64,000 nucleotides of DNA from Paenarthrobacter ilicis. GTDB taxonomy: Bacteria; Actinomycetota; Actinomycetes; Actinomycetales; Micrococcaceae. The notes under the pieces were generated by a model. That model was not told where the DNA came from. It did no database searches and was given only the letters and a program-made list of their open reading frames with translations. Shown one piece after another: positions 23,785 through 33,300 of this stretch (the first letter of the stretch is position 1; every line of letters starts with the position of its first letter). The DNA lies in the NCBI RefSeq assembly GCF_016907545.1, contig NZ_JAFBCD010000001.1, positions 3,596,001 through 3,660,000 of the forward strand, written 5' to 3'. Both the position numbers and the translations under genes were made by a program.

Positions 23785-24855
23785 TTACTTGCCTGCTGCG
23801 TCTGCTGCTTTACCCAGCTGCGGGAGGAAGGTATCCAGTGCCCACGGCAGGCTGAGCGGCGAAGAAGCGGAGATGGAGAGCGTTAGCGTCTGGTCCGAGT
23901 CGGCAACCAGGGCACCCTTCTTGATGGCCGGGATCTGGCCGAGCAGGGGGTCTGCCTTGATGGCATCGGCCGTGGAAGCGTCGGGGACCCAGGTCACGAA
24001 GATGTCTGATTCCAGCTCATTGGCCTTTTCAGCAGACCAGGGAATGAAGAATTCGGTCTTGCTCTTGGTGTTCTCTTCAACCACGGGGGCCAGCTTCATG
24101 CCGATTTCGGAGAGGAAACGGGGGCGGTTGTCGATGGCGGTGTAGACGTTGGCGCCGTCACCCTTGGCAGGCTCGAGGTTGCCGTAGATGAAGGTCTTGT
24201 CCTTGATCTGCGGGAACTTGGAAACCTTGTCCTTGACAGTTGACTCGGTGTCTTCAACCAGCTTCTTGGCTTCAGCTTCCTTGCCCAAGGCCTTGCCGAT
24301 CAGGGTGGTGCTTTCCTGCCACGGGGTGCCGTACGCGAGCTCCGGCTGGGCCACCACGGGAGCGATTTCGCTGAGCTTCTTGTAATCAGCTTCTTCCAAG
24401 CCTGAGTAGGCGGCCAGGATGACGTCCGGGTTGAGCTTGGCGATCTCGGTGAAGTTGATGCCATCTGCCTCGGAGTACTGGACGGGAGCCTTGTCCGTGC
24501 CGAAACCTGCACCGAGCTTCTCCAGTGCGGCGTCCTTCCAGGGGGTTGAGCCCTTGTCGTTATTGCCCCATTCGTTCTTGGGCACACCCACAGGAACGAC
24601 ACCCAAAGCAATCGCGACATCGTCATTGACCCACGAAACGGTGACTACGCGCTTGGGCTGTTCCTTGATGGTGGTCTCGCCGAAGACGTTTTTGATGGTC
24701 ACGGGGAAAGCCGCGGACTCGGCCTGCTCAGACGCCGGCGACGTGGTGGCCGGGCCGGTGGAGCAGCCAGTGAGGGTGAGGGCGACGGCGGCCAGGGCGG
24801 CCGTCGCGGTTCCTGCTGTCTTGAGCAGGGCGCGGCGTGGGAGAAGGGAAGCCAC
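23785..24855 (-). CDS. Iron-siderophore substrate-binding lipoprotein
   Basis: 356 aa. The signal peptide has a twin-arginine pair (PRRALLKTAG) and lipobox LTGC at 28-31, so it is an exported, lipid-anchored, possibly Tat-dependent protein. The mature part is a class III periplasmic-binding fold (KRVVTVSWVNDDVAIALGVV, LNPDVILAAYSGLEEADYKK) typical of ferric siderophore receptors. GTG start with AGGAG 5 nt upstream. First gene of the iron operon; an operator resembling IdeR/DtxR boxes lies 28 nt upstream. Confidence 0.94.
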   Translation of the reverse strand: MASLLPRRALLKTAGTATAALAAVALTLTGCSTGPATTSPASEQAESAAFPVTIKNVFGETTIKEQPKRVVTVSWVNDDVAIALGVVPVGVPKNEWGNNDKGSTPWKDAALEKLGAGFGTDKAPVQYSEADGINFTEIAKLNPDVILAAYSGLEEADYKKLSEIAPVVAQPELAYGTPWQESTTLIGKALGKEAEAKKLVEDTESTVKDKVSKFPQIKDKTFIYGNLEPAKGDGANVYTAIDNRPRFLSEIGMKLAPVVEENTKSKTEFFIPWSAEKANELESDIFVTWVPDASTADAIKADPLLGQIPAIKKGALVADSDQTLTLSISASSPLSLPWALDTFLPQLGKAADAAGK

Positions 24856-24882
24856 GGGACTCCTTAGGTAAGTGATGCGAAC

Positions 24883-24901
24883 CTAAGTAAGGCTAGCCTA
24901 C
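24883..24901 (-). promoter_or_regulatory. DtxR/IdeR-type iron box
   Basis: The 19-mer CTAAGTAAGGCTAGCCTAC matches the DtxR/IdeR consensus TTAGGTTAGGCTAACCTAA at 14 of 19 positions, with the core AGGCTA fully kept. It lies immediately upstream of the siderophore-binding protein. Iron-dependent repression of the operon is inferred. Confidence 0.75.
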
Positions 24902-24962
24902 CCTCTGGATAATTACGAAACGTTTGCGTCACGTATTCCAAAAAGTGGGTGAAGTGAGACGC

Positions 24963-25082
24963 ATGTCACGGTCCCGGGATTCGACTGCGTACTACTTCAC
25001 GAACGAACACAACACTGCATCCATCAGGATGCACGAGGCTCTCAACTTCTGGCCGATCGCCCGAGTCGCGGAGATTCACTGA
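24963..25082 (+). pseudogene. Remnant of a GNAT acetyltransferase C-terminus
   Basis: A 39-codon frame from ATG to TGA encodes YYFTNEHNTASIRMHEALNF in its middle. That fits the GNAT motif B pattern (N-x-A-S-I-R-x-H-E-x-L-x-F) and the end of such proteins. No acetyl-CoA loop or upstream part is present, so this is probably a decayed 3' fragment rather than a gene. Its presence between the iron operon and a gene-poor stretch suggests past deletion or insertion here. Confidence 0.5.
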
Positions 25083-25180
25083 GTGACCGCCGACAACGGT
25101 CGGTCAGACCTCGTTCTTTTCGAGGCGTCCCGGTAAACGATCAGCTAGCGGGCTCACTTTGTCTGCCCAATGATCTGGGG

Positions 25181-25333
25181 TTATCTTCTGCGTCGAATGT
25201 AGGTGCGCACGGCCGCGATTATGATGGCGAGGAAAACTGCTCCTACTACAGCGAAGACGATCCATTGGTAGTCTGCGTCCCAGCCGCCCCTGACGATTTC
25301 GGTACGTGCATTACCCCCAAGAATCCTGATCAC
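25181..25333 (-). CDS. Small single-pass membrane protein (hypothetical)
   Basis: 50 aa from GTG, with a perfect GGAGG 5 nt upstream (25339-25343). It has a polar N-terminus (MIRILGGNARTEIVRGGW), one strong hydrophobic helix (WIVFAVVGAVFLAIIIAAV) and an Arg-rich end (RTYIRRRR), predicting an N-out, C-in topology. I do not recognise a family. It is the most distal of three tiny membrane ORFs on the same strand (25181, 25363, 25755). Function unknown; small toxin, membrane-stress peptide or transporter accessory are all possible. Confidence 0.5.
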   Translation of the reverse strand: MIRILGGNARTEIVRGGWDADYQWIVFAVVGAVFLAIIIAAVRTYIRRRR

Positions 25334-25362
25334 ATTTGCCTCCGGTCAAAGTTCCCGACGCT

Positions 25363-25461
25363 TCACTTCTTACGTCGGATATCGTTTACGAGGTAGGACC
25401 CGACTCCGAACATCACAACAATGACGACCAAGACAATGATCGCGATGATTTCCGTATTCAA
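25363..25461 (-). CDS. Very small membrane protein (hypothetical)
   Basis: 32 aa from TTG: a helix AIIVLVVIVVMFGVGSYLV after MNTEII, ending NDIRRKK. It ends 29 nt before the next small ORF. A G-run (GGGGG) 6 nt upstream is a weak ribosome-binding site. The hydrophobic-helix-plus-basic-tail design matches its neighbour, which is the main support. Confidence 0.35.
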   Translation of the reverse strand: MNTEIIAIIVLVVIVVMFGVGSYLVNDIRRKK

Positions 25462-25754
25462 CTGCTGCCCCCATGCCCAGTTGTTTGAAGATTGACGAGT
25501 TAAACTGTCCTATTCCTTACAGCCTAGCGGCACGTGTAGCGCCGAACCGCAAGGGCGCGACCGCCCACGACTGTGAGGAGGCTTCATGCGATCCTGGACA
25601 TACTGTCAAGAGTGCCCGCTGAAGGATCCTCCACCGGACGCCTGAAAGAGGCCATATCGCACCCATGTGTCTCGAACTCAGGGATTGCGAGACCCTGAGT
25701 TCAGGCTCTTGCAAAAGCTCGCCCGGGCTAAACGGGAGCGGGACAGCCAGCGGG
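25462..25754. other. Gene-poor interval with an inverted repeat and a possible 19-codon ORF
   Basis: Contains a 10-bp perfect inverted repeat (GAACTCAGGG at 25674-25683 and its complement at 25693-25702, loop 9 nt), a plausible terminator without a T-tract. A plus-strand 19-aa frame at 25586-25645 has AGGAGG 4 nt upstream and encodes MRSWTYCQECPLKDPPPDA with a CxxC pair. It is too short to claim as a gene. Confidence 0.4.
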
Positions 25755-25952
25755 CTAGCGGCGATGACCGGTGTTATCCAGCCCAACGAAATGCGAATGG
25801 CCTAAGGTACGCCCGCGGTGAAAATCGCGGAGCTCGCGCTCCGAATCTGGATCGGATCCCCGAGGCGGTCGTACCGACTTTCTGGCAATGTCCCGCCAAA
25901 TGGATCCAATAATGATGACCAATGCGCCGACGCCTAAAACTATCCACTCCAT
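25755..25952 (-). CDS. Small membrane protein (hypothetical)
   Basis: 65 aa from the ATG at 25952, preceded by AGGGGG with a 4-nt gap. An in-frame upstream GTG has no such site. The N-terminal helix is MEWIVLGVGALVIIIGSIW, then a basic RDIARKSVRPPRG segment and a polar Arg/His-rich tail. No family recognised. A 10-bp inverted repeat downstream (25674-25702) could end its transcript. Confidence 0.45.
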   Translation of the reverse strand: MEWIVLGVGALVIIIGSIWRDIARKSVRPPRGSDPDSERELRDFHRGRTLGHSHFVGLDNTGHRR

Positions 25953-26330
25953 AATTCCCCCTAAAAGCACATTCTATCTTCCAACGCACTGCCGGCGACA
26001 GGGCATCTTTGCCGCTAAAAGGCCCAGAGGTGGACAGCGGCGCGTGGGTTTTGGGAAGATAGCGGCAGCGGACTACCGCTTCCAGGAATCACGACGAGGG
26101 GATGAGCATGCGCGCTGTTTCAGTTGCCGCTGCCATGGTTGGCGAGGTGGCCGCTTTGGCCTGCTTGGCACTTCCCCGCACGTCGGTCCCTTCCTAGAGC
26201 ACCACTTTCGCTGGTCAGAACCCTGCCTGGGGTTCCCCACAGTGCTTCCCTTCGGTGACCGACGCCCCGTGCCATCCGGCGCGCCCTTCAGCGCGCGCCG
26301 ACGTCGAACTTTTCCGAAAGAAGCACTGCC
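25953..26330. other. Gene-poor interval upstream of the FBP gene
   Basis: No supported gene. A 9-bp inverted repeat (CTATCTTCC at 25974-25982 and complement at 26054-26062) spans 89 bp. A 29-codon plus-strand frame at 26108-26197 (MRAVSVAAAMVGEVAALACL onward) has GAGGGG upstream but no other support. Confidence 0.35.
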
Positions 26331-26843
26331 ATGCAGAAAATCACCGCCCAGCAAATCCGTTCGTCCTTCATCAATGCCAGCCGCTCCGAGGCTGCAAAAC
26401 TCAACCTCCCCACCACCTTTGACACGCTGGACTGGGACAACCTGGAGTTCCTGGGATGGCGGGACGAAAAAATGCCGCAGCGTGGCTATTTGGTTGTTGA
26501 ACACCAAGGCAAGCTCACCGGCATCCTGCTGAGGGCCCCTGAGGGCGGCTCCGGCAAAAAGCGCGTTGTCCTCTGCGAACTCTGCCGCGACGTCTACTCC
26601 AAAGAAGACGTATACCTCTGGGTGGCCAAGAAGGCTGGCCAGTCAGGAAAGGACGGCAACACGGTGGGCACGCTGATCTGCGCGGAATTCAGTTGCAGCA
26701 CCAACGTCCGCAAGGCTCCGCCCGTCAACGAAATCAATCCTGATCCCGCCGTGGTGGTGGACCGCCAAATAGCAGGTCTTGGAGAGCGGACCGCATTGTT
26801 CCTGGACAGGGTGCTGGGCGACTCGAAGCGCCGGGCAAAATGA
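26331..26843 (+). CDS. FBP-domain protein (EF-G-binding, FusB-like treble-clef zinc finger)
   Basis: 170 aa. The N-terminal helical half (MQKITAQQIRSSFINASRSE) is followed by a C-terminal zinc-finger-like part with CELC and, 40-odd residues later, CAEFSC, in the order of FusB/Fbp proteins. Such proteins bind elongation factor G and can free it from fusidic-acid-stalled ribosomes; in actinobacteria the housekeeping role is unsettled. It is convergent with jetC, 32 nt apart, occupying the place where jetD often sits. Confidence 0.8.
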   Translation: MQKITAQQIRSSFINASRSEAAKLNLPTTFDTLDWDNLEFLGWRDEKMPQRGYLVVEHQGKLTGILLRAPEGGSGKKRVVLCELCRDVYSKEDVYLWVAKKAGQSGKDGNTVGTLICAEFSCSTNVRKAPPVNEINPDPAVVVDRQIAGLGERTALFLDRVLGDSKRRAK

Positions 26844-26875
26844 CCGGAGTGGCCCGGCCAAGTGGCCAGCTGAAA

Positions 26876-29800
26876 CTACCGCAGGACGATGTCCACGGGG
26901 TTGGCTTCGGATCGCCAGGCTCCGGGCTCACCCGGACCTGAGATCACCGGGGCCGTCAGAACCCCGGAGCGGTTGGTCCGTTTGTCCCTGAGGATCTCCG
27001 TGACAGAGCCGAGGTGCCGGGACAGGTCGATCACATTTTCGGGCGCAGCCAGCAACAGCTGGAATCCGAATTCGTGAAGCGCCTTGATCCCGGCACCCGC
27101 AAATTCTTCGGAAGCCAGGACGAATGCCTCATCCATCATGACCGTGCCGTAGGTGGTGAAGCCCTGCTCGGCAATGCCCAACTGGTAGCTGAGGGCAGCG
27201 GCCATGATGAACGCCGTAAAGCGCTGACGCTCACCGCCGGACATGGATCCGGTGTCGGCATGCATGAAGACCTCGGTCTTCTTCTTGCCGGTCTTTCCGG
27301 CTGGAGCTGCTTTTCCTGTCGGAACGGCCTTGGCCACCTCGCGGTGTTCCTTGCATTGGATGAACAAGTGCCCGCGGACGTCAAGTACTTCCGCGCGCCA
27401 GCGGCGGTCCTCGGGAGTCTGGGATCCGAGCCGTTTGACCAGGCTTTCCAGTGACTTGTAGCGGGCGGTGAGTTCGGCGTCGTCGTCCATCTCCGCAGCT
27501 GGGGCTGAAGCGCCGCGGGCTGGCCGGGAGTGCTTGGCCTTCAACGCGTTCTGGATAGCGTCCTTGAACAACTTGGCCGTGGGTGGAAGCGTCTGCTTGA
27601 TGTCCAGTTCCAGGTAGCTTCCCTCATGGAAGTTCACCTGGGACAGGATGCCGTTCAGGGGCAAGATGCGGCTGGTGATGCTCCGCCGTTCCTCGTCCAG
27701 CAGATGCAGGAGCGTGCTGAAGGATTCATGCGTGCGCTGGTTGAAGAACCGCCGGAACTCGGCTTCCTGGGCCGGCAAGCCGTCGCTGACAATCGCGTGG
27801 TACCGGGCTTCGAAGTCGCCGGCAGCACCGATCGACGTGCCGTGATCGGCGCTGATGGCGCTCCCCCAGTCACGTACAAATGCTTCAAACATGCGGGTCA
27901 ACCGCTCGGCAGTCGCCTGGCCGCGTGACTCCGCGGCATGAAGTTCGTCCAAGAGCTTGTTGCGGACGCTGTTGGCCAGGTTGTCCAGCTGGTACAGCTC
28001 CGAAATGTCTGCGACGCCGGTAAAGTACGGTTCCAGCGCGGTCACCGTGGCGGCCGACGGCGGAGCTTGCTCGAGTTTGAGCCGTGCGGCATCGAGCAGG
28101 CCGTCAGCGGTGGTCATCTGATGGTCGAGCGCTTTGTATTCGCTCTGCAGCACTGCCGCGGCACCTGTGGAGGACTGCTGCTTCTCCCGAACGGACTCAA
28201 TGGTGGCACGCAGCGGCTCAAGATCGGCCTGTGCTGCCAGGGCATCTGCCAACCGTTGCTCGATCCGAGCCAACTCGTCCGCGGCGACGGCAGCAGAAAC
28301 CTGCTCCCAGGGCCGCTCATCCTCGGCAACCCGACGAAGTGCTTCCAGCTGACGGGCCATGCCTTGGTGGGAGTCTTCGCGGCTTTGCGCGAGTTCCGCG
28401 GCCTTGGCGAGTTCGTTTTCCAGCTCTCCCACCCTGGCCGCCACCAGCTCCAGTTTCGAGGCATTGTCAAAGCCCAGGACGTAATCCTGGCGGCTGGTGA
28501 AGCGATCATCCTTCTCCACCGTGTGCCGGTTGCGTTTGACCACACCGCCCAGGCTCAATCCCTTGTCCAGGGACGCCAACTGGTCCGGGTTTTCAACGCA
28601 CGGGTACGCGAAGTCCACGGCGATCCGCTCGCGGATCCATTCGCCGGCGTCGGCGTTGGCCCCAAAAGTGAGAATGCTCAGCTTGGTCAAGAGGTCACCG
28701 TCGGACGCATCCTCCACAGCCAGGGCGCCGCCGGCGAGCGGCTTTGAGACGTCCACTGCGCGCAAAGCGCCACGGACCTTGTTGTCATTCAGGTACCGCG
28801 TTACTGCGGCAAAGTGTTCGCCCGGAACCAGCAGCGTGGTGGCCAGGTTGCGGAGGGCGCGTTCCGCCGCGGGCCGCCACTGTTCCTGTCCCTCCGCGAG
28901 GTCGATCAGTTCGCCGCCAAAGGGCATCCGCTCTTCAGGTACGCCCGTGGCTGCAGCAATGGCCGCACGGTTTTCAATGCTGGACGGCGGCAACAGGGAT
29001 TTGCGCGTCCGCAAGGACAGCAATTCCTGTTCAGCCGCGGCCAGTTCACGCTTTTTGGTGGCGTGGCCGTCGAAGGCTTCGAAACGGAGCTCTTTCAAGG
29101 CTTCGGAATCGTCCTTCAACTCCGCCGAGCGGGCGGCAGCTTGCTCGTGTGCCTGCTCCCAGCCCTCAGCGGACCATTCCAGGTTCAACCCGGCGTCGGC
29201 CAGGGCCTTGCGGGCGGCCTCCTCCACTTGTTGACGCAGCTTCAGCCCGACCTTGGCGTTCTCCAAAGACTGTTCAATGGCCGAAATCGCGTTGCCGCCA
29301 CGGTTGTTGTAATCCAGCTCAAGCTCGCGGAGTTCCTTGGACAAGGCATCCCGAACTGCACGCTCAGCTGTCAATTCCTGGGCCTTGGACTGTGCCAGCT
29401 CTTTGTAGCGCGCCAACGTTTTGGCGTGGACCGTCACGGCGAGCTGTTGTTTGTAGGCCTCGAACTCCTCGCCGGCCAGCTCACGGAGGCGGTTGGCATC
29501 CAGGAGGGCTTGAGCGTACTCCTTGTTGAGTGCCGGAACGGGGGCCAGCTGATCGCGCTGCTGCCGGACATCCTCCAACCTCTGCCTGATGGACATGAGG
29601 TTGCTGAACTCCTCCACTACATCATCCGCAGCGGCCAGCGTGGCGGGTGCATCCAGCACCTGATCGCGGAAGAACGTGTTGACGCTGCCACCCAGGCCCT
29701 TGCCTGCCTGGATCACGCGGAGCAACGGCAACGCCTGGTCGGAGTTGATGCCCAGGAGCCGGCGGAAACGCTCGGCGAACGCCTTGTGGACATCGAACAC

Positions 29801-30358
29801 CTGGCCGTCCGGGAAGATCCCTTCCAACGCACCCTTGGTGAACCGCTTCTGCGCGATTCCTTCGATCGCTTCCAGGTCCAGGGGTTTGCTGTCGATCACG
29901 TAGAAGCGGCCGACGCTGGACTCCGTGCCGTTTTTGGGCAGGTCAAACAGGGCCGACACGGTCACCTTGGTGCCGGCGGCGTTGTCGAACGTCAGAGCGA
30001 CGGCGGACCAGGTGGCACCGGGGCGCTGGAAGGCACTGGCCGAGCTGTCCCCAACGGCCTTATCACCTACCTTCCCGCGCATATAGGTGAACGTGGTCCT
30101 CTTGTCCTCCACAGCACCACCCGAACGCTGCGCTGCTGCCTCGTTTGAACGCGGCCGGGCATCGAAAACGCGGAGCATTGCATCGAACAAGGTGGATTTG
30201 CCCACGCCGGAGTTGCCCGTCAGCAGGGTGCCGTTCCGGTCCACGTGCATGGTGTGGGCGCCGTGGAACGTGCCCCAGTTGACCACCTGCACCAAAGCGA
30301 GCCGCATCTGGCCGGGATTGGTGAGCTCACCCAGGGGGAGCATGCTTGCGATGGTCAC
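26876..30358 (-). CDS. jetC: Wadjet/MksBEF SMC-like ATPase JetC (MksB)
   Basis: 1160 aa. Walker [10 protein letters not shown] at 48-56, long coiled-coil regions (about 270-480 and 640-800), ABC signature SGGERQ at 1040-1045 and Walker B VMMDEAF at about 1073-1079. This is the MukB-like ATPase of the Wadjet/MksBEF complex, which loads on DNA and extrudes loops. In Wadjet the loops trap small circular plasmids for cutting by JetD. Its ATG overlaps the jetB stop as ATGA. It is the last gene of the operon; directly after it comes a convergent gene, so no jetD follows. Confidence 0.93.
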   Translation of the reverse strand: MTIASMLPLGELTNPGQMRLALVQVVNWGTFHGAHTMHVDRNGTLLTGNSGVGKSTLFDAMLRVFDARPRSNEAAAQRSGGAVEDKRTTFTYMRGKVGDKAVGDSSASAFQRPGATWSAVALTFDNAAGTKVTVSALFDLPKNGTESSVGRFYVIDSKPLDLEAIEGIAQKRFTKGALEGIFPDGQVFDVHKAFAERFRRLLGINSDQALPLLRVIQAGKGLGGSVNTFFRDQVLDAPATLAAADDVVEEFSNLMSIRQRLEDVRQQRDQLAPVPALNKEYAQALLDANRLRELAGEEFEAYKQQLAVTVHAKTLARYKELAQSKAQELTAERAVRDALSKELRELELDYNNRGGNAISAIEQSLENAKVGLKLRQQVEEAARKALADAGLNLEWSAEGWEQAHEQAAARSAELKDDSEALKELRFEAFDGHATKKRELAAAEQELLSLRTRKSLLPPSSIENRAAIAAATGVPEERMPFGGELIDLAEGQEQWRPAAERALRNLATTLLVPGEHFAAVTRYLNDNKVRGALRAVDVSKPLAGGALAVEDASDGDLLTKLSILTFGANADAGEWIRERIAVDFAYPCVENPDQLASLDKGLSLGGVVKRNRHTVEKDDRFTSRQDYVLGFDNASKLELVAARVGELENELAKAAELAQSREDSHQGMARQLEALRRVAEDERPWEQVSAAVAADELARIEQRLADALAAQADLEPLRATIESVREKQQSSTGAAAVLQSEYKALDHQMTTADGLLDAARLKLEQAPPSAATVTALEPYFTGVADISELYQLDNLANSVRNKLLDELHAAESRGQATAERLTRMFEAFVRDWGSAISADHGTSIGAAGDFEARYHAIVSDGLPAQEAEFRRFFNQRTHESFSTLLHLLDEERRSITSRILPLNGILSQVNFHEGSYLELDIKQTLPPTAKLFKDAIQNALKAKHSRPARGASAPAAEMDDDAELTARYKSLESLVKRLGSQTPEDRRWRAEVLDVRGHLFIQCKEHREVAKAVPTGKAAPAGKTGKKKTEVFMHADTGSMSGGERQRFTAFIMAAALSYQLGIAEQGFTTYGTVMMDEAFVLASEEFAGAGIKALHEFGFQLLLAAPENVIDLSRHLGSVTEILRDKRTNRSGVLTAPVISGPGEPGAWRSEANPVDIVLR

Positions 30359-31197
30359 TTGGTTTGTCCTTCAGTTGGTGCGTCCGCGGCGGTTCCGGCG
30401 TCGCCGTCGTCGTCTTCAGCGGCGGAGTCCGGCGAGTCCAGGTCCAGCAACGGCTCGGTTCCGGATTCGTCTGCCGTCACTGCCACCAACGCCTCGATCT
30501 GCGCCGGTATGTCACCGATGTTCTCGAACGGAAGGGCCAGCGGCAGCGCGTTGCTGATGGTGAAGGTGTCCTCCAGCGGGGTGGGGAGGAGGAGTTGACG
30601 GGCCAGGAGCTTGTTGATGGTCCGGGTCACGACGTCCGAGTCGCGCAAGGCATCCTGCTGGCCGGCCGGCGTGTAGTTGGCCACGAGGTCGGAAATTTCC
30701 TCGCGGGTGATGGTGGGATCGGTCTGCGCGGTGACATGCCGGTCCAACAACAGACGCAGGCGCAGCAACACGATGGTTTCCACCCTGCTGAGTGCCCGCT
30801 GCTGGCGGAGGATGCTGGAACGGGAACTGGCACCAATGATCTCGGGATCCACGGGACGGAGAACGGCAATCTTGCGGTCGTGGTCCAGTTGCAGGGTGAG
30901 GAACAGCTCAGACAAGCGGCTGCGAAGGATCAGCTGGTTGTCCAGGAGGGTGGTCCACAACTTTTCATCACGGCCCCCGTCGATGTACGGACCCTTCAGG
31001 AGCTTTACCAGGGCGTGCCGGACCTTCAACGGAAGCACCCCCGTGTCACCCGGGAACAGCGCGGCGCCGTCAACAAAAGAATCCCGCGGCGTGACGCGGA
31101 AGGGGTCCACATGGGCTGCCTCCGCAGGCACCTCAGGGGTCTCGTCGGTGACGCCGCCCTCCTGGGTGGGGTCCGTCGTCGTGATTTCCTCAGTCAT
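30355..31197 (-). CDS. jetB: Wadjet/MksBEF subunit JetB (MksE, DUF4194)
   Basis: 280 aa from the ATG at 31197 (GAGG 7 nt upstream; it overlaps the jetA stop by 8 nt). An acidic, low-complexity N-terminus precedes a tandem winged-helix MukE-like domain ([38 protein letters not shown]). An acidic C-terminal tail (about 40 residues of D/E/S/A) follows. It bridges the kleisin JetA and the ATPase JetC. A start 12 nt upstream is possible but less well placed. Confidence 0.9.
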   Translation of the reverse strand: MTEEITTTDPTQEGGVTDETPEVPAEAAHVDPFRVTPRDSFVDGAALFPGDTGVLPLKVRHALVKLLKGPYIDGGRDEKLWTTLLDNQLILRSRLSELFLTLQLDHDRKIAVLRPVDPEIIGASSRSSILRQQRALSRVETIVLLRLRLLLDRHVTAQTDPTITREEISDLVANYTPAGQQDALRDSDVVTRTINKLLARQLLLPTPLEDTFTISNALPLALPFENIGDIPAQIEALVAVTADESGTEPLLDLDSPDSAAEDDDGDAGTAADAPTEGQTK

Positions 31198-32647
31198 CAG
31201 AGTCCTCATTCAGCGTGACGACCGGCAGGTATGCCGTGCGGATGCTGCCGTCGATTTGTTCGAAGTCAAGGTGTTCCCACGTAGCCCTGTTGAAGCCGGC
31301 GCCGTCCTGCAAAGCCATGGAGAGAATGGCGCGGACGGTGTTGATATGGCGTTCTTCGGCGGGAAGGTTTTCCCAAGCATCGCCCACCGTTCCGGCCCCG
31401 GCCATCGCGGCCCGGAGCACCGCCGGTTTGGCTTTGCCCGTGCGGGCCGAGCGGGCGCGGTCCGAATCGCTGAAAGCAATGGGGTCCGCCAAGCGGGGCG
31501 GGGTGGCGAACTCGTCCGGGTCGAAGAGTTTGACCATGGCCAAGGACTCGAAGCCGGCGTTGTAGAGGACAGGTCCACGCACCAGTCCCGGGCGGTCGCG
31601 CTCGTAGGGCAAGGCGCGGATGGCCTGTTCAGCTTCGGCCAGAACCTTGCGGAGGCTCACGGACTGCCGCACGTCATCGCTTTGGATGTACGTATTCAGG
31701 CTCTCGGACAACTTGCCGTAAATCCGCTGGATCTGGCCGTGCTGGTAACGCAGCTCGGCCACCAGGTTCTTCAGTGTTTCCCGGTCCTCAGGCGAGAGAT
31801 CATCGGCGAACTGCCGGCTGAGGACCTCCCCGATCGCCGATCGGAACCGCAGTTGCTGCTGTGGATCCTCAAGGAAAGCCGTGAAGGAACGGAAGGTCCG
31901 GCCCTCCGGACTTTGCCGCAGCCGCTTGTCCGCCTCAAGCACCTGGGCCATGGTGGCACCCTTGCTCAGCGATTCCTCGATGATCTGGTTGCGGAGCTCG
32001 CCCACCAACTCTTCAATGCGGTCACGCATTTTCTTGTAATCCGCGGGAAGGCTCGCGGCAAGGTCAAGAATGTTGCCTGCCGCTTCCACTGCGTCTTCGT
32101 CATCCAGAAGTCCGTCAAACTCGCCGGAACTGATGTCCTCCACCAGTTGTTGGCGCTCCTGGATCTCCTCCTCAAGAGCCTCAAGCCGGGCGCTCTGGTC
32201 CGGGTTGGTCTCATTCGCCAGCTTTTCAACATCGCCCAGGAGCGTACCCAGCCGCGAACCGTTCAGCGTGGAACGCTCGCTGGAGAGGCTGTCCAGGAAC
32301 GCCAGCACGCGCGCTGCGGGTTCGGTCACTTCGTAAACAATTTGCCCCGACTGGTTCCGGCGGGTCAGGAACTGCTTGCGCGTCCATTCGTCCCCGAACA
32401 GTTTGCCGTTCTGCTGGCCGCCCAGCGCCGGATCCTGCCGGCGGAGCTGCTCCAGGAAAGCGTCGACGTCGGCGTGGAACTCTTCCAACGGAAGCTGCGG
32501 GCGGGTGCGGGTAAAGGAAGCCTGAAGCACCGCGATGACCCACGGCGCCGAACGCGTCAACGCCCAGGCAGGACCTTTGGTCAGTTGCTCCAGGTCACGG
32601 AGCCTGGCGCCGATCGCATCTGCCGAGGACATGGCTGAGCGGGACAA
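31190..32647 (-). CDS. jetA: Wadjet/MksBEF kleisin-like subunit JetA (MksF, DUF3375)
   Basis: 485 aa. N-terminal winged helix ([40 protein letters not shown]), central coiled coil ([17 protein letters not shown]) and C-terminal winged-helix part, as in DUF3375 MukF-like kleisins. The TTG start at 32647 is chosen because AAGGAG lies 5 nt upstream; the in-frame ATG at 32632 is 20 nt from that site. First gene of the jetABC operon. It closes the SMC ring together with JetB and JetC. Confidence 0.92.
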   Translation of the reverse strand: MSRSAMSSADAIGARLRDLEQLTKGPAWALTRSAPWVIAVLQASFTRTRPQLPLEEFHADVDAFLEQLRRQDPALGGQQNGKLFGDEWTRKQFLTRRNQSGQIVYEVTEPAARVLAFLDSLSSERSTLNGSRLGTLLGDVEKLANETNPDQSARLEALEEEIQERQQLVEDISSGEFDGLLDDEDAVEAAGNILDLAASLPADYKKMRDRIEELVGELRNQIIEESLSKGATMAQVLEADKRLRQSPEGRTFRSFTAFLEDPQQQLRFRSAIGEVLSRQFADDLSPEDRETLKNLVAELRYQHGQIQRIYGKLSESLNTYIQSDDVRQSVSLRKVLAEAEQAIRALPYERDRPGLVRGPVLYNAGFESLAMVKLFDPDEFATPPRLADPIAFSDSDRARSARTGKAKPAVLRAAMAGAGTVGDAWENLPAEERHINTVRAILSMALQDGAGFNRATWEHLDFEQIDGSIRTAYLPVVTLNEDSDD

Positions 32648-32937
32648 TTACTCTCCTTCAGCTGCTGCGAAACCTGGCTGGCAGCGAAAACTGCCCCGTA
32701 CAAGGTTAACGCAGAGCGTCGCCGGGAGGGCGGAGCAGCACTGGATGCCGCCGTCGAACGTATCCACGGCGCCCGCCGCAACCATTCCGTAACCTACCGC
32801 CGGGTATGGTTTCGATCCCGTATCAACGCCCCGGCGGCGCGCTCCAGCTCTGGCCGGAACGCATAAGCACCCCTAGTCTCAGAGCATCGACGCCGCCACG
32901 CCGCGCCGACCCACGCACCGTCGCCCAGGGGGGAACC

Positions 32938-33240
32938 ATGGATTTCGATGTTACTGCGCTTGAAACCGGCACCTATGTAGTGATCGCAACGCTCTTTTTT
33001 GCTGCCCTGCTGGTGGCATTCATAGCCGTCGCGGCCATGGCAACGATTGTCTTGGTTGGGGCCGGCGGGCTGGCTTGGTACGCCGTCAAGGGCGTCCTGG
33101 GCACCTTGGTCCACGGCATCAATTTCGCCTGGGACCGCGTGGTCCACCATGCCGGACAGGTTGAAATCCCCGCCGAATTCCAACCCCAGATTTCCTCTGG
33201 CACGGGTAGCTACCCGCGGGTAGCCTTGAGGGACAGCTGA
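32938..33240 (+). CDS. Small membrane protein (hypothetical)
   Basis: 100 aa from the ATG at 32938 with a strong GGGGGG ribosome-binding site 4 nt upstream; the longer frame to 32806 has none. It starts MDFDVTALETGTYVV, then one or two hydrophobic helices (residues about 14-48), then a short cytoplasmic tail with a Trp-Asp-Arg stretch. No family recognised. The architecture and the unusual G-run ribosome-binding site resemble 35876-36622. It precedes the acyl-CoA dehydrogenase by 60 nt and may be unrelated to it. Confidence 0.6.
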   Translation: MDFDVTALETGTYVVIATLFFAALLVAFIAVAAMATIVLVGAGGLAWYAVKGVLGTLVHGINFAWDRVVHHAGQVEIPAEFQPQISSGTGSYPRVALRDS

Positions 33241-33300
33241 AGGGTTCCCACCCCCGGCGGACCCTGGCTCCATCCGGAAACCGGATAGAGGAGTAATCCC

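Noticed and set aside
22853-24145. 430-codon plus-strand frame opposite the permease and binding-protein genes
   Set aside because: Antisense shadow caused by high-GC codon use; the opposite-strand FecCD genes are certain.
28814-30148. 444-codon plus-strand frame opposite jetC
   Set aside because: Antisense shadow; jetC motifs are intact over the same region.
30677-32638. 653-codon plus-strand frame opposite jetA and jetB
   Set aside because: Shadow frame; the minus-strand DUF3375 and DUF4194 proteins explain the region.
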